A DNA stretch of 64,000 nt, taken from assembly GCF_032362555.1 (NCBI RefSeq), contig NC_083507.1, positions 561,001 to 625,000 on the forward strand, read 5' to 3'. Each line of letters opens with the position of its first letter. The stretch's first letter is position 1. Positions 1 through 11,318 of this stretch are shown piece by piece. The notes beneath the pieces were generated by a model. It was not told the origin of the DNA, did not search any database, and worked only from the letters and a program-made list of their open reading frames with translations. The translations under genes were made by a program, and so were the position numbers. The DNA comes from Amyelois transitella. Lineage: Eukaryota > Arthropoda > Insecta > Lepidoptera > Pyralidae.

Positions 1-134
1 ATACCAATGCAAATAAACGAGAGACTTGTGACAGAGGCTAATGAAGCGATAAACAAATGAACGATTTTAAGGGGAATCTCATGTAACATTGCAGTAGACT
101 AGTTGTAATTACAGGTGATACAAATTTATGAAAG

Positions 135-332
135 ACAAGCTGTGCTTCTTCGTCCGCGTGGAATAGTTATTTTGGCCATCATTGAAGCCCTCAAGGATGA
201 ATAGCCTAAAGCCTTCCTCGATAAATGGTCTATTCAACGCAAAAAGGATTTTTCAATTCGAACCAGTAGTTCCTGAGATTAGCGCGTTCAAAAAAACAAA
301 CAAACTCTTCAGCTTCATAATATTAGTATAGA
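135..332 (-). mobile_element. Non-autonomous Helitron, family 1, decayed copy
   Basis: Reverse orientation. The end near 332 reads TAGTATAGA and the 135 side has the decayed GCGGACGAAG hairpin end. It has an internal deletion relative to the copy at 4060-4357. Confidence 0.7.
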
Positions 333-750
333 TTGAATTTAAGAAATTGTCTTTGATGCGCACGAGCAGGTTATTCGATTGTTTCATTAAAAATAGAGAA
401 AATACATAAAATAGAAATCAATATGCGAGCATAAAGATACAACTCAAAGCGCTGAACGCTGAGGCTGAAAGAAAGGGTCGTCGTACTGAAATAACACACG
501 GGCATTAAGAGTATCTTTTCAGAGGATTGTGAAAATGCGCAATTCGTTTCGCTTCGCTGGTTTTAAGGTATTAGGGACTCCAAATAGAAAGGCAACGTTT
601 ATCGTACCTACATAAACTGAGGTTACTCGTAATAAAATGAATAGACAAAATCTTAAAGTATTCAAGGAAAGGCCTAAAGTCACCTCATAACTAAAGCCTG
701 ACTTGTAAATGTACCATGATTCCCCCGATACACATACCGAAGAATACATC

Positions 751-956
751 CTATTAATATTATAAATGCGAAAGTTTGTGACTATGTCAGGATGTCAGTA
801 TGGATGTTTGTTACTCTTTCACGCAAAAACTAGTGAACCGATTGCGATGAAATTTGATATATAGGTTGCTGAAGACCCAGAATAACATAAAGGCTACTTT
901 TTATCCCGTAGTTCCCGCGGGATTAATTCCACGCGAAGTCGCGGGCGGCTTCCAGT
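751..956 (+). mobile_element. Helitron-like element, second family
   Basis: Begins TATTAATATTATAAATGCG and ends in a GCGAAGTCGCGGGC hairpin followed by CCAGT. The ends resemble lepidopteran Helitrons but the body differs from family 1. Confidence 0.5.
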
Positions 957-1395
957 ACACAATATGTCCTAATATTATTTTAACTCCATTAACTTGCTGT
1001 CATTATTTCTCTCGCTGATAGCCTATTTAAGCCTTCTAAATTCTCTTAATTTATCGAAGTGCATTACGGTTCAGCATGAGGTCAGCCATAGTCACGAGTT
1101 CGCGTCAGTGCGACCTTTGAGGACGTCCGGTGCTCTCAGGGTTGCCAGTTTGAAAATTGGTAGAATTTAAAAAAAAGTAAATTATTCTTGAAATAGTTGT
1201 ACCTACTTTAAATTTAAAAAAAGAAGATACTATCTATTTATCTGTCACCAGAATTTAAAAACGCCGAAGAGCAATAAATCTTCAGGCATTCGCGCAGAAT
1301 TTAAACAATCAGATTACATCTGACAGATCAGACTTATTAGATCGCACTGCGGGCTGCTAACCCTGCCGACATTCAACAGACCTCTGTCATTGACC

Positions 1396-1735
1396 AAATT
1401 CAAAATTTTTATTCATTATTATAGGCTAAGTACCCGAAACCGCCGAGCTTGCATGAAGAGAGTTGTGAATGTGGATGAAGCGAAGGAAGTATGCAGAGAT
1501 CGTGGCAAGTGGAAAGAGGTAGTCTCTGCCTACCCCTCCGGGAAAGAGGCGTGATTTTACGTATGTACCGTATGTATTATAGGATACTATCATATCGCTT
1601 AATAATTGTCAAATCTTTTGGTTTCACACAAAGTTGATGACGTCAAATAAATTACTTTAAACAAAGTTTACTGCCGCTTCCAAGGCGTCACTGCAAAAGA
1701 AGCGGTAACAAACTGCACTGCAGCATTTCCTTCAA
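1396..1735 (-). repeat. Dispersed repeat E, split by a retroelement insertion
   Basis: Shares its body with 24028-24200 and, in opposite orientation, with 32911-33065 and 47932-48075. All contain the GCCGCTTC...GAAGCGG block and a CTGCAGTG box. The copy is interrupted at 1426-1574. Class unknown. Confidence 0.65.
1426..1574 (+). mobile_element. 3' stub of non-LTR retrotransposon inserted in repeat E
   Basis: Encodes the degenerate C-terminus ending [15 protein letters not shown] then stop, then a GTATGT-type tail. It is bounded by a 9-base target duplication TATTATAGG (1417-1425 and 1575-1583). Confidence 0.75.
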
Positions 1736-2336
1736 CGTCAACTTCACAAATATCCAAACTTAGAATAGAATGTGGACGAGAGAATACATTGATCGACCCA
1801 CCGAATGAATCCAGTAATAACAATTACATTTCATTACTAAATTAACGCGAAACATTCAAATCGCTAAAACCAATACGAATCGGCGTAATCTCTCAACATT
1901 TCCGTGAACTTCGAAGGCCAAAGTAGGCATTCAATGTCGCATATTATTCTAAGAATAATATCCGCGTACATTTTTCAGGACAAAGGGACATGTGACGATT
2001 CGCGTCAAGTAACATTAAGTTAAATCTTTTGTTCGAGGCGTCGCAAAACTTAACCATTAACCATGTTTGCATGCATCATAAATAATATCTGTAATTAGAG
2101 TATAAAGAACACACAAAGCTGAGCAACTTGACGCAAGTGCTTGCATTCAAATAAATTTTCGCCATTACGATTTGTATTGTTACAATAATAATGTATTCAG
2201 AAAAATGACTTGTTATTTGTTGTAACATGAGTAATATACCTATATACATGAGTTGCTAAAGCGAGAAATGAAAGCTATTCTTTTAAAAATCATCGTCACC
2301 AGTTGAGTTGCTGACGACAATTCTGCAATCTCTTTT

Positions 2337-2510
2337 CATACATACATACAATCACGTCTATATACCTTGCGGGGTAGACAGAGCCAACAGTCTTGAAAAG
2401 ACTGAACGGCCACGTTCATCTATTCAGCTTTAAGATAGAATTGAGATTCAAATAGTGAAAGGTTGCTAGCCCATCGCCTTAAAGAAGAAGTCTCTTCTAA
2501 ATAAGGAAAA
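2337..2510 (-). mobile_element. SINE-like repeat A (ATGT-tailed), partial copy
   Basis: Shows the CATACATACA tail, then CACGTCTATA..CCTTGCGGGG and the paired AGTCTTGAAAAGACT block, in reverse orientation. Confidence 0.7.
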
Positions 2511-2804
2511 TACCAACATAACACAAGGAAACAGTCGTTTAAAAATCGAATCACATTGATCTAATGATCAATATGTCTCGAGCGTAGGGTCCGGCCTTGG
2601 ATGTCGACACTAGCGTGCCCTAACTAACTACCAGGCGACCTTGGTAACTTTGTATCGGGGACTGTCAAACCAACAATGATAAAAAAAGTTTTTTTAAATG
2701 TGAAAATGATGACGTTTAATTTAAATAAAAATAGGCACAAACGGCTCAGAAGCATGGGTACTATACCCATATGTTTAAAAGGATGCAGTTGTTTTAAATG
2801 TCGC

Positions 2805-3025
2805 CCTGTATATCACATGCGGAGTAGACAGAGCCGATAGTCTTACCAATAGCCTCGTTCAGCTGTATGGCTTAATGATGGAATCAAGATTCAAATAGTG
2901 ACAAGTTAGTCCATCGCCTACAAAGGGGATCCCAAATTTATAAGCCTATCGTTTAGTCGCCTTTTACGACATCCATGGGAAAGATACAGAGTGATTCTAC
3001 TCAAAAGTAGTGGAAACTACACGAC
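2805..3025 (-). mobile_element. SINE-like repeat A, degenerate copy
   Basis: Carries GGGGTAGACAGAGCC-like and GACATCCATGGGAAAGA blocks and ends near GGAAACTACACGACA, a decayed head. Confidence 0.65.
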
Positions 3026-3075
3026 AACTGTAGCTAATTTGATAAATATGTCATAATATATGCAGTGATTCAATT

Positions 3076-3235
3076 ATACATACATACATATGATCACGTC
3101 TTTATCCCTTACGGGGTAGACAGAGCCAACAGTCTTGAAAAGACTGATAGGCCACGTTCAGCTGTTTGGCTTAATGATAGAATTGAGAATTGAGATTCAA
3201 TTCTTAAGTACCGTTAACCAAACGACAACTAATTT
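3076..3235 (-). mobile_element. SINE-like repeat A, tail half
   Basis: Starts in (TACA)n, then the conserved CACGTCT..GGGGTAGACAGAGCC and AGTCTTGAAAAGACT blocks. Confidence 0.7.
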
Positions 3236-3483
3236 GTAGCTGATTTGATAAATATGTCATTAGCGTTAGGTCTTCAGGGGAATCGAAGATCAACGGCTGA
3301 CAAATGACCTTGGTGACTAGCGTCATGGGTGTGGCTGGTTGAATACAACCCACAATGGTCACTGGGAGCGTTTGAAAGATGGCCGTTAACGGGCGCGCCG
3401 CTGTCAGCGCGTCAATAGCTCGCCAATTTGGAAGAAATTCTGTACCTACCTATAACCTTATCTGACGCAGTACGCAATAAATT

Positions 3484-3917
3484 TATACTAATATTATAAA
3501 GCTGTAGAGTTTGTTTGTTTAAACGCGACAATCTCAGGTACTACTGGTTCGTATTGAAAAATTCTTTTTATACTAATATTATAAAGCTGAAGAGTTTGTT
3601 TGTTTGAACGCGATAATCACAGGAACTACTGGTTCGTATTGAAAAATTCTTTTTATACTAATATTATAAAGCTGAAGAGTTTGTTTGTTTGACCGCGATA
3701 ATCACAGGAACTACTGGTTCGTATTGAAAAATTCTTTTTGCGTTAAATAGACCATTTATCGAGGAAGGCTTTAGGCTATATAACATCACGCTGCAACTAT
3801 AAGGAGCAAAGAAATAATGGAAAATGTAAAAAAACGGGGGAAATAAATCATCCTTGAGGGCTTCAATGATGCCCAAAATAACTATTCCACGCATTTGAAG
3901 TCGCAGGCACAGCTAGT
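3484..3917 (+). mobile_element. Helitron family 1 with three tandem 5' ends
   Basis: The 5'-terminal 85 bases occur three times head to tail, starting at 3484, 3569 and 3654. Only the third runs on into the element body and the CTAGT end at 3913-3917. The terminal hairpin is decayed. Confidence 0.8.
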
Positions 3918-4059
3918 TGACCATAAAGCGATGGGATATCTCTTCATGCGGGACTAAGTATAACCTTCGCCGATAGAGGTCGATGAGGTGTTTTTGCGCA
4001 GCGGCCTACTCGTTTACTGAAGGCCCGAGCGCACCAAAGTTCGAAACTGGTCCACACCA

Positions 4060-4357
4060 TCTATACTAATATTATAAAGCTGAAGAGTTTGTTTGTTTGT
4101 TTGAACGCGCTATACTCAGGAACTACTGGTTCGAATTGAAAAATTATTTTTGCGTTGAATAGACTAAAAGAATATCGAGGAAGGCTTTAGGCTATATAAC
4201 ATCACGCTGCAAATATAAGGAGCAAAGAAATAATGGAATATGTGAAAAGAACGTGAAGAAAAATTATCAATATTATATAAAAAAAAAATATCCTTAAGGG
4301 CTTTAATGATGCCCAAAATAACTATTCCACGCGGACGAAGTCGCGGGCACAGCTAGT
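4060..4357 (+). mobile_element. Helitron family 1, near-complete copy
   Basis: Begins TCTATACTAATATTATAAAG, ends GCGGACGAAGTCGC hairpin then CACAGCTAGT. The 5' TC, the hairpin about 10 bases before the end and CTAG-T are the Helitron end signature. It has no coding capacity. Confidence 0.85.
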
Positions 4358-4590
4358 GTTGTTATAAAAGGAACCCTTCAATGTCGTCACATTGCGGCGC
4401 GGCGACTGAGCAGTCCGAGCGCGGGCCCGCGTTTCAATTTGATGTGACGAGTTCGAAGACCTTCATGTAATACAACTTCCTTCGCTTCCAAACTGTTTTG
4501 CTTATTACGTGCAGACTTCTGATGTGCCGTGTGATACCCGGGACTTTGATATAGGACCACTAGATATCTTATCCACGGATATTGTAACAG

Positions 4591-4766
4591 CCGACTAAGG
4601 GAAAGGCTAAAGAACTTGGAATACTTCTTGTAGATGATGGGCTGTCACTATTTGAATCTCAATTCAATTCCATCATTATGCCAAACAGTAGAACGTGGCA
4701 TTTCAGTCAAGACTGTTGGCTCTATCTACCCCGCAAAGGATAAAGACGTGACTATATGTATGTAAG
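4591..4766 (+). mobile_element. SINE-like repeat A, tail half
   Basis: Has GATGGGC..TGTCACTATTTGAATCTCA, GACTGTTGGCTCT and a TATGTATGTA tail. Confidence 0.65.
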
Positions 4767-5258
4767 TTGCTTTTGATCTGCTTATTGGTGAAATCCTTCA
4801 AGGTTCAAGCGAATTTTTTACGCGGTCATGCAATGGTCGTCGGTTAGCTCGAGGCACAGCTTTCCCGCCGGTTTTAGTTCAACCGTGTTATGTTGCGCAC
4901 ACGCAATCAAACATTTCTATTCATTGTTAATTTCCGCTCATGTAAACTAAAACTTTGTACAAGCAAAAAATATTTAAAACAGGCATCAGTTGTTAATTTT
5001 AAATACGTCGTTGGTTAATATGGACGCAAATGATTAATATTTTTTTAAATTAATGTAGTTAGATAATTTTTAAGGTTTTTTTTTAATGGAGTTTGTATTC
5101 AGTGCGTAGGTCTAAAAATCTTATACAGCGTGACTTTACTTCATTACGATTTTGTTACACAAAATAATAAATAAGGGACAGATAACACAGATTGAGTTAG
5201 CCCCGAAGTTCGAGACTAGTGCTACGAGATACTATCCCAAGGATACTATATCTATATT

Positions 5259-5526
5259 TCTATATTAATATTATAAAGCTGAAGAGTTTGTTTGTTTGAA
5301 CGCGCTAATCTCAGGAACTACTGGTTCGAATTGAAAAATTCTTTTTGTGTTGAATAGACCATTAATCGAGGAAGGCTTTAAGCTATATAACATCACGCTG
5401 CAACTATAAGGAGCGAAGAAATAATGGAAAATGTGAAAAAAAAACGGGGAAAATTACTCATCCTTGAGGGCTTGAATGATTCCCAAAATTACTATTCCAC
5501 GTGAACGAAGTCCGGGCACAGCTAGT
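5259..5526 (+). mobile_element. Helitron family 1, near-complete copy
   Basis: Starts TCTATATTAATATTATAAAG and ends ACAGCTAGT; same body as 4060-4357 with point changes. Confidence 0.8.
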
Positions 5527-5726
5527 TTTATAATTAAAAACTTATATATACAAGTGACTAGTATGTACATATTATTTATTTATTTTACAGTTAATGACAA
5601 GGACAGATCCCAAGGGACCCAGTCAAGGCCCGTGCACGAATAATAAGCTGTAAGTTGAGCCCTCATTATTTTCATCTCCTCTTTCAGTTTCACTATAATA
5701 AATTACCGTGTTTCAGACTAAAATAT

Positions 5727-5855
5727 GATCGGATGGGCTAGCAATCTGTCACTATTCAAATCTCAGTTCTATAATCAAGCTGAACGTGGCCTATCACTCT
5801 TTAAGACTGCTCTCTTTACCCCGCAAGGGATATAGACGTGACTATATGAAGGAAT
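5727..5855 (+). mobile_element. SINE-like repeat A, 3' fragment
   Basis: GATGGGCTAGCAATCTGTCA through CCCCGCAAGGGATATAGACG. Confidence 0.6.
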
Positions 5856-6052
5856 AATTAAATTAATGGGCTGTGGTCTTCCACAGGGAAATCACCTAGG
5901 CCAGTTTTAATTAATAATTATAAATGACACGAAGTAACTGGGTATTTACTTTATTAATTACCAAAAGAGCCAAAGGACACCTGTGAAGGACAGACTATCC
6001 AGTCACAGTAATAAGTTCAGGTAATTTTTCTTTTTAGATGTTATACCTATAT

Positions 6053-6138
6053 AGGAAGTATGCAGAGATCGTGGCAAGTGGAAAGATGTAGTCTCTGCCT
6101 ACCCCTCTGGGAAAAAGGCGTGATTTTATGTATTTATA
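6053..6138 (+). mobile_element. Non-LTR retrotransposon 3' stub
   Basis: GGAAGTATGCAGAGATCGTG through GGGAAAAAGGCGTGATTTTA, the same terminal ORF codons as at 62065-62240. Confidence 0.65.
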
Positions 6139-6928
6139 ATAACATTACTGTGGCATCTTGATTCTTATACCATCTGCTCTCATAAATCCTTTTTTTTACT
6201 CTTGCATTCATTAAATTAGTTAAGACCTTCCCCTTCTTAGCTTTTAACATTCCTTATTTATTACTATACATTAGTTACTGTATAATGAAGAAGCTGCGGA
6301 ACAAACTACACTGTTCGCTCTTAGCGGTGACTTTATGTATGTTAATAAATCATTGGTTAAAACTTGTTCATTCACACTTCCAAATCCTTGCATAAATATT
6401 GAGTTTAACAGGCTGATAACTGATAACGTGATATTATTACGTCAGATCTCAATGCAAGACACGTCAGCAGGGTGGTTTGCATGGGGATCAAGTTACTGTC
6501 GAGATAGCAAGTAGTAGAGCACAGTGGATAATTCTTACATGCTTCACCAACCTTGCATTGAGTGAAAGAGATAACAACATTAACTTGCCTCACACGTCTT
6601 GCATACCCTTCCATACAAGATTCTCCAGTCCCTGTAGCATGGCATGGACATCGTAAGAAAACTGTTTTTATTATGATGTCAAACAGAACAGCAATAATTT
6701 TAGTTTGTTTTTCTTTTTAATAAATTTGCATGCATATGTTAACATTTCATCATTATTGAAATAGAATTACTCCAGCTCAAAGGTGTACATGTCTAAATGT
6801 CATGTTCTTTATCAATATCATAATAGTTTATTAATAGTTTATCAATTTACACCACATTTACAATTTCTATTGTAGATAACACACATACAAATGTAGTGCA
6901 GTGGGTGATGTGAAATATGTTCACATGT

Positions 6929-7020
6929 ACGGCTTTACACCTTACCAATACGGGTTAGGTTCCCTTGAAAAAGTACGGAGGTCACATGCGAGTCGCTTCA
7001 TGTAAAAACCTGGATCATAG
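6929..7020 (+). repeat. Dispersed repeat F fragment
   Basis: The GGTTAGGTTCCCTTG..AAAGT and GTCGCTTCATGTAAAA..CCTGGATCA blocks recur near 24380-24440 and 53085-53150, and inverted near 21210-21320. Confidence 0.4.
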
Positions 7021-8061
7021 TCAAAACTGTGCAACTTGGTATTCTTATGATAGATGTCAAAGCTCCGTCACATTTAAAACACATGAGTTTAATAGGTATT
7101 CCAATAAATGTTAATATTGAGTTTCTTACTTCAAACCTAGGTTGAATGCCTAACTCTTAAGGCATAGTTAAAACATGTTAGGTAATTTATGTCTGAATTT
7201 GGCAGTTAGGTTATGTGGGACAGAACAAATTCAGCTAATGCTCAGATTGTAGATTTGACTCTAGCTGTGCTCTTGTGGAATAGAAGGTAAGCATTTCACA
7301 AAGACACAATTGTTATGTTAAACAATAAAATGAGAATAACATCTTAGGACAAATGTTATGGATTTATTTGTATTAATATAGATGATGAAGTGTGTTCGAA
7401 GCTTTATAGTGAGATTTATGTAGCGGTACCTATTATGTGTGCAGATAAATTTGACATCTCAAAAACAAGTTGGCAATTCTACTTCAAGAAAAAGCTGTGC
7501 ATGTAACAAGGTTGGTTGATTTCTTTATTCTGGTGCTATTCATTATATAAAGTAGATTGATACTGAAGTTATTCTCGTGTTACGAAAAGATAAAACACAA
7601 AAACAAACTTACCATTAACAAGTTTTAAAATGAAATTGCAGAATCTCCAAGTTGTACACACCTACACTTTCTATCTCAGTTGTAAATTCAAGAATTATTT
7701 CACTTCAATTAACACTAGGTAGCGTTCTATTAATAACAAGTCTTTTTAGGAAGATATACGAAAACAAAATGTAATAACCCCAGTACACGAAACGTCTCTT
7801 TCCTGCTAAAACGTTATTCAAGAATCACCAATCACCTGCTATCGCGGCCATTACTTCATTGTTCGTTCCAAGTTCGTTCGAAACTGACATGAATGACATG
7901 ACAATCTAGGTACGTACCCGATTACGTTCCGTTTCAATTCGATGTGAATGTGTTGTTGTTTCCAGTGTTGTCAACTTTGCACTTTCAGCGCTAGATTTAG
8001 TGTGCTTCTAGCTATGGTTAGCGCCATAGAAATGAAAAGTATTATGGTAAAACATTTTAAG

Positions 8062-8240
8062 GGGTCTGTTCACGAAGCTTAATAAGATATACTTCACCTA
8101 ATTGACGTTTACCACTGAGTCGCAATTTATGTAATGGACTATTCTCTCTTTCTATTCATTTGGTTTTACAAAATGAAAGAAAGAGAGAGATGATAAGACA
8201 TTTGCCATGTCAACGTAAGTGATTATGAGAACAGGGACAG
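8062..8240. repeat. Possible foldback (MITE-like) element
   Basis: A central inverted repeat (TCTCTCTTTCTATTCATTT against AAATGAAAGAAAGAGAGAG) is flanked by weakly matching outer ends, CTGTTCACG near 8066 and GAGAACAGG near 8228. Confidence 0.35.
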
Positions 8241-8692
8241 ATAAATATTTTATCTATTCTCTCTTTCTAACTTTTTGATTATTTATGTAAATGCAATGTA
8301 CAGAAGACGTGTCTATACTCTTTATTTTCCTGTTGAAACGAAAGCCTACTATAAGAAATTTATTGCACCAACAATTTGTATTGTTTGATAAAAATAAATG
8401 AATTAAGAAATTCTTTAGCAATAGGAAGTGCCCTTGTACAAAGTTGCTGTATTTTCCTTCTATGTACAATACGTAATAAATTTATACAAAAGCATTGAAA
8501 GTAATTTCTTTCTTTAAAAACCTAGTAAGAGTGAGATAATAAGTCAACCTTGTCAACATTGTTTATGTATTATGGCTCGTGCAGCGGTCTGCCGACTGAG
8601 GTCGTGCTGGATTAAAAGATCCAGTGCAGTGGGCCCGCGTCCAACACCTAGCTAGTGGTCGTCTGGTCGTACGAACTGCAACGACGACTGAT

Positions 8693-8790
8693 ATTGTTGC
8701 CAACTAAGCGCAAAATCTAGCGCATTTTCAACTTTTCATATTGCTATAAATTTTCGATTTAGCGCTTGTCCTCAGCGATAATTGGCAACA
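8693..8790. repeat. Short foldback element upstream of TRUB2-like gene
   Basis: The ends TGTTGCCAACTAAGCGC and GCGATAATTGGCAACA form an imperfect terminal inverted repeat around about 97 bases. It may be MITE debris or part of the promoter. Confidence 0.35.
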
Positions 8791-8889
8791 TTCTCGATAA
8801 ATTGTGTGAGTTGGTGTTGTAGTTACCAAACATAATGCAATTAACTATTTTTATTTTGGTTTAGAATAAATTTCACCAAATTTTACAAA

Positions 8890-10768
8890 ATGGGTAAATT
8901 TAATAATGCAGTTTCTGCATTTAAAGCCTTAAATGGACTGATATGCGTGTATAAACCGCCTACTGTATCTATAAAACTAGTGCAACATACAATTATTACT
9001 AACTTGTGTAGAGGTTAGTATTTTGTACATTGTTCACTTCCTTCGTTTACATCCACACAATATACACTTTGGTAAGATAATAATATGAAGCGACTTACGT
9101 CAGATCTCTGACACCTTATCCTCATCCTCACCTCATCCATAACATGTTTACACACACTTCAAATTGTCTGAATATATAATTTCCCCTGTCTGTGAAAGCA
9201 ATCCGAAAAGAGTGTTTTACAAAAACAGTGATGTTAAAATTGTTTTTTTAAACTTTTCAGATCTAAATAAGCTGCCTGGTCGGCTACAAGAGAAAAGAGT
9301 TGAGATAGTGGGGCCAACTAATGCTCCGATGGATGTAAAATTAGTCCCAAACCTAGCGGATGATCCTTTAGTCTGTGGACCAAGGTACCTCAATGAAGAC
9401 TTCCGGTGCAGTTACGCTACTCACTTAGGATTATTTAGTAGTGGAGTTTTATGTAAGTATTTTTAGGAGAATAAAAAATAAAATTTTGCAACTATTAGTG
9501 TCTGGAAGAGAAACTCTGCCAAATTGTGAAACAAAGTCTCATAATCATAATTTTACATTTCAGTAATAGGTATTAATGCGGGCACCAGGCTAACATACCA
9601 CATTAATGTCTCCCGGCCCACAAGAGCTTACAAAGTCCACGGCCAGTTGGGTAAAGCTACGGACACATATTTTTGGAACGGAAAAACTGTAGAGAGGGCT
9701 ACGTACGGCCACGTGACGAGAGCGAAGATAGATGAGGTAGTAGCTCATATGCAATCAGCTCACCAGAAGACTATGTACGAGTGAGTATGATGGAATTTTA
9801 GTTAAATTTGTAACTTTCCCCAAATATATATAACCTGTCACTCTTTTTCCATCATTAAACTATTTAGCTAAATGTGTCATGTTACAGGCTATCTGGCATT
9901 CATAAAGACTCACAAACGGGTTACGAACTGGCATCTCAAGGACTCATAAGGCCAGCTAACAGCAAACTGCCACTTGTTTATGGAATCAAATGTGTTCATT
10001 TCGCACCACCTGATTTTACATTAGGTAAGATAAGAAAGGGACCACTCCATCTCTTTTCATAAAAGGCGACTAAGGGATAGACTTAAACTTGGTATTTTTC
10101 TTCTTCATAAAATGACAGGCTTCTCTTCTTGGCATATCAGTCTTTTCAAGACTGTTGATCAAGACATAGTCTACCCCTCACGGGTCATACCCATAGATGT
10201 GATTCTATATACATGTAAGGTTTTATTAAGCACTAGCTTTTGCCCATGACTATGTACACATGTTCTAGTTATGAAAATGAATTATCCCCTATCTATATGG
10301 TCATTTATGAAAGTTTCACCAAAATCTGTCCCATTTCCCATATCAATGTGTTCAAGCCAACAGGGTTTTATTGACAGATACACTTTGTCTAGTTTTATAA
10401 TTTTATAAGCTTTATTAAAATAACAATGTAATGTCAATGCCTTTAGTATTTTATTTAGATAAACATAAAGTCATTCATGCATTATTCATTAAAGTAAATA
10501 TTTTTATATACTTACAGAAATCCAAGCTGTAAATGAATATGATCGATACTTATGGACAATAGTTCACGATATGGCCGTGCAATTGAAGACCGCAGCTCAC
10601 TGCACTGGATTACAATGTATTCGGCAGGGCAGGTTTACTACGGACATGGCTTTGTTACGGAAACACTGGCAGTTGCCGCACATACTGGATAATATGGACA
10701 TGTGTCACCAGCTCATCGAAGAGCATGAGGACATATTGCAGCCGCAGACAGCAATGTTATCTCAATAG
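8890..10768 (+). CDS. TRUB2: TRUB2-like mitochondrial pseudouridine synthase homologue (5 exons)
   Basis: The exons 8890-9013, 9261-9452, 9564-9780, 9888-10024 and 10518-10768 all have GT-AG junctions and join in frame to 306 codons plus stop. The protein has the TruB-family N-terminal block LNGLICVYKPP (residues 14-24), the block QLGKATD followed by TYGHVTR, and the C-terminal GLIRP...GIKC..FAPPDF segment of animal TRUB2. Known TRUB2 acts in the mitochondrion in 16S rRNA and mRNA pseudouridylation and mitoribosome assembly. The motif that normally reads RLDxxxSG here reads HLGLFSSG (residues 96-103), so the catalytic Asp is Gly98. That makes enzymatic activity doubtful, although the rest of the fold looks conserved. 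The ATG at 8890 gives a start close to the family's usual one, and no cleaved signal is obvious. The gene is convergent with PAGR1. Length is close to the human protein. The family call is firm; activity is inferred to be lost. Confidence 0.92.
10056..10223 (+). mobile_element. SINE-like repeat A in intron 4 of TRUB2-like gene
   Basis: CTTTTCATAAAAGGCGACTA to ATGTGATTCTATATACATGT. Confidence 0.6.
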
Positions 10769-10800
10769 ACACTAACTTCACAAGCAGTTTTATTTGTCCG

Positions 10801-11037
10801 CTAGCTGTGCCTGCGATTTTGTCTGCATGGAATAGTTATTTTGGGCATCATTGAAGTCTTCAAGAATGAATAATTTTTTTTCCACATTTTCCATTATTTC
10901 TTTGCTCCTCATAGTTACAGAGTGATGTTATATAGCCTAAAGCCTTCCTCGATAAATGGTCTATTCAATGCAAAAAAAAACCTAAGATTAGCGCATTCAA
11001 ACAAACAAACTCTTCAGCTTTATATTATTAGTATAGA
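10801..11037 (-). mobile_element. Helitron family 1 in TRUB2-like 3'UTR
   Basis: Reverse copy from CTAGCTGTGCC to TAGTATAGA; it lies between the stop codon and the likely poly(A) signal. Confidence 0.75.
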
Positions 11038-11158
11038 TTGTGATGTAAATAGAGTTATAGACTTGTATCTTGTTGATAATTAATTTATTTACATGTTTAG
11101 CACATTTGAACAAAGCCAAAAGTTCACCCTGCAAGTTGTTGTGTAAATATACATTTTA

Positions 11159-11164
11159 AATAAA
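11159..11164 (+). promoter_or_regulatory. Poly(A) signal, probably for TRUB2-like gene
   Basis: An AATAAA lies about 390 bases after the TRUB2-like stop and is followed by an A-run and a T-rich tract. If it is used, the 3'UTR includes the Helitron copy at 10801-11037. Confidence 0.5.
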
Positions 11165-11271
11165 AAAAGGATTTGATTGAACTTATTTAATTTCATATCA
11201 TATCCCTTAAATTAGCTTATCACTTTTCACTAGAACAATAGTGTCAGTCTACATGCTTCAATAAATTCACA

Positions 11272-11277
11272 TTTATT
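11272..11277 (-). promoter_or_regulatory. Poly(A) signal, probably for PAGR1
   Basis: TTTATT on the plus strand is AATAAA on the minus strand, 42 bases after the PAGR1 stop. The two convergent genes therefore end within roughly 100 bases of each other. Confidence 0.45.
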
Positions 11278-11318
11278 ACAATTTAACTCTGCTCATGTTA
11301 ACTTTGCATTAAAATAAA

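Larger units (their letters stand above)
1..8889. other. Intergenic repeat-rich region, no gene recognised
   Basis: No ORF here has recognisable domains or coherent splice structure. Positions 1-6140 are mostly old transposon copies listed separately. Positions 6140-8060 are AT-rich sequence in which I see only a short repeat fragment near 6929-7020. Positions 7860-8889 probably include the TRUB2-like promoter. Confidence 0.6.
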
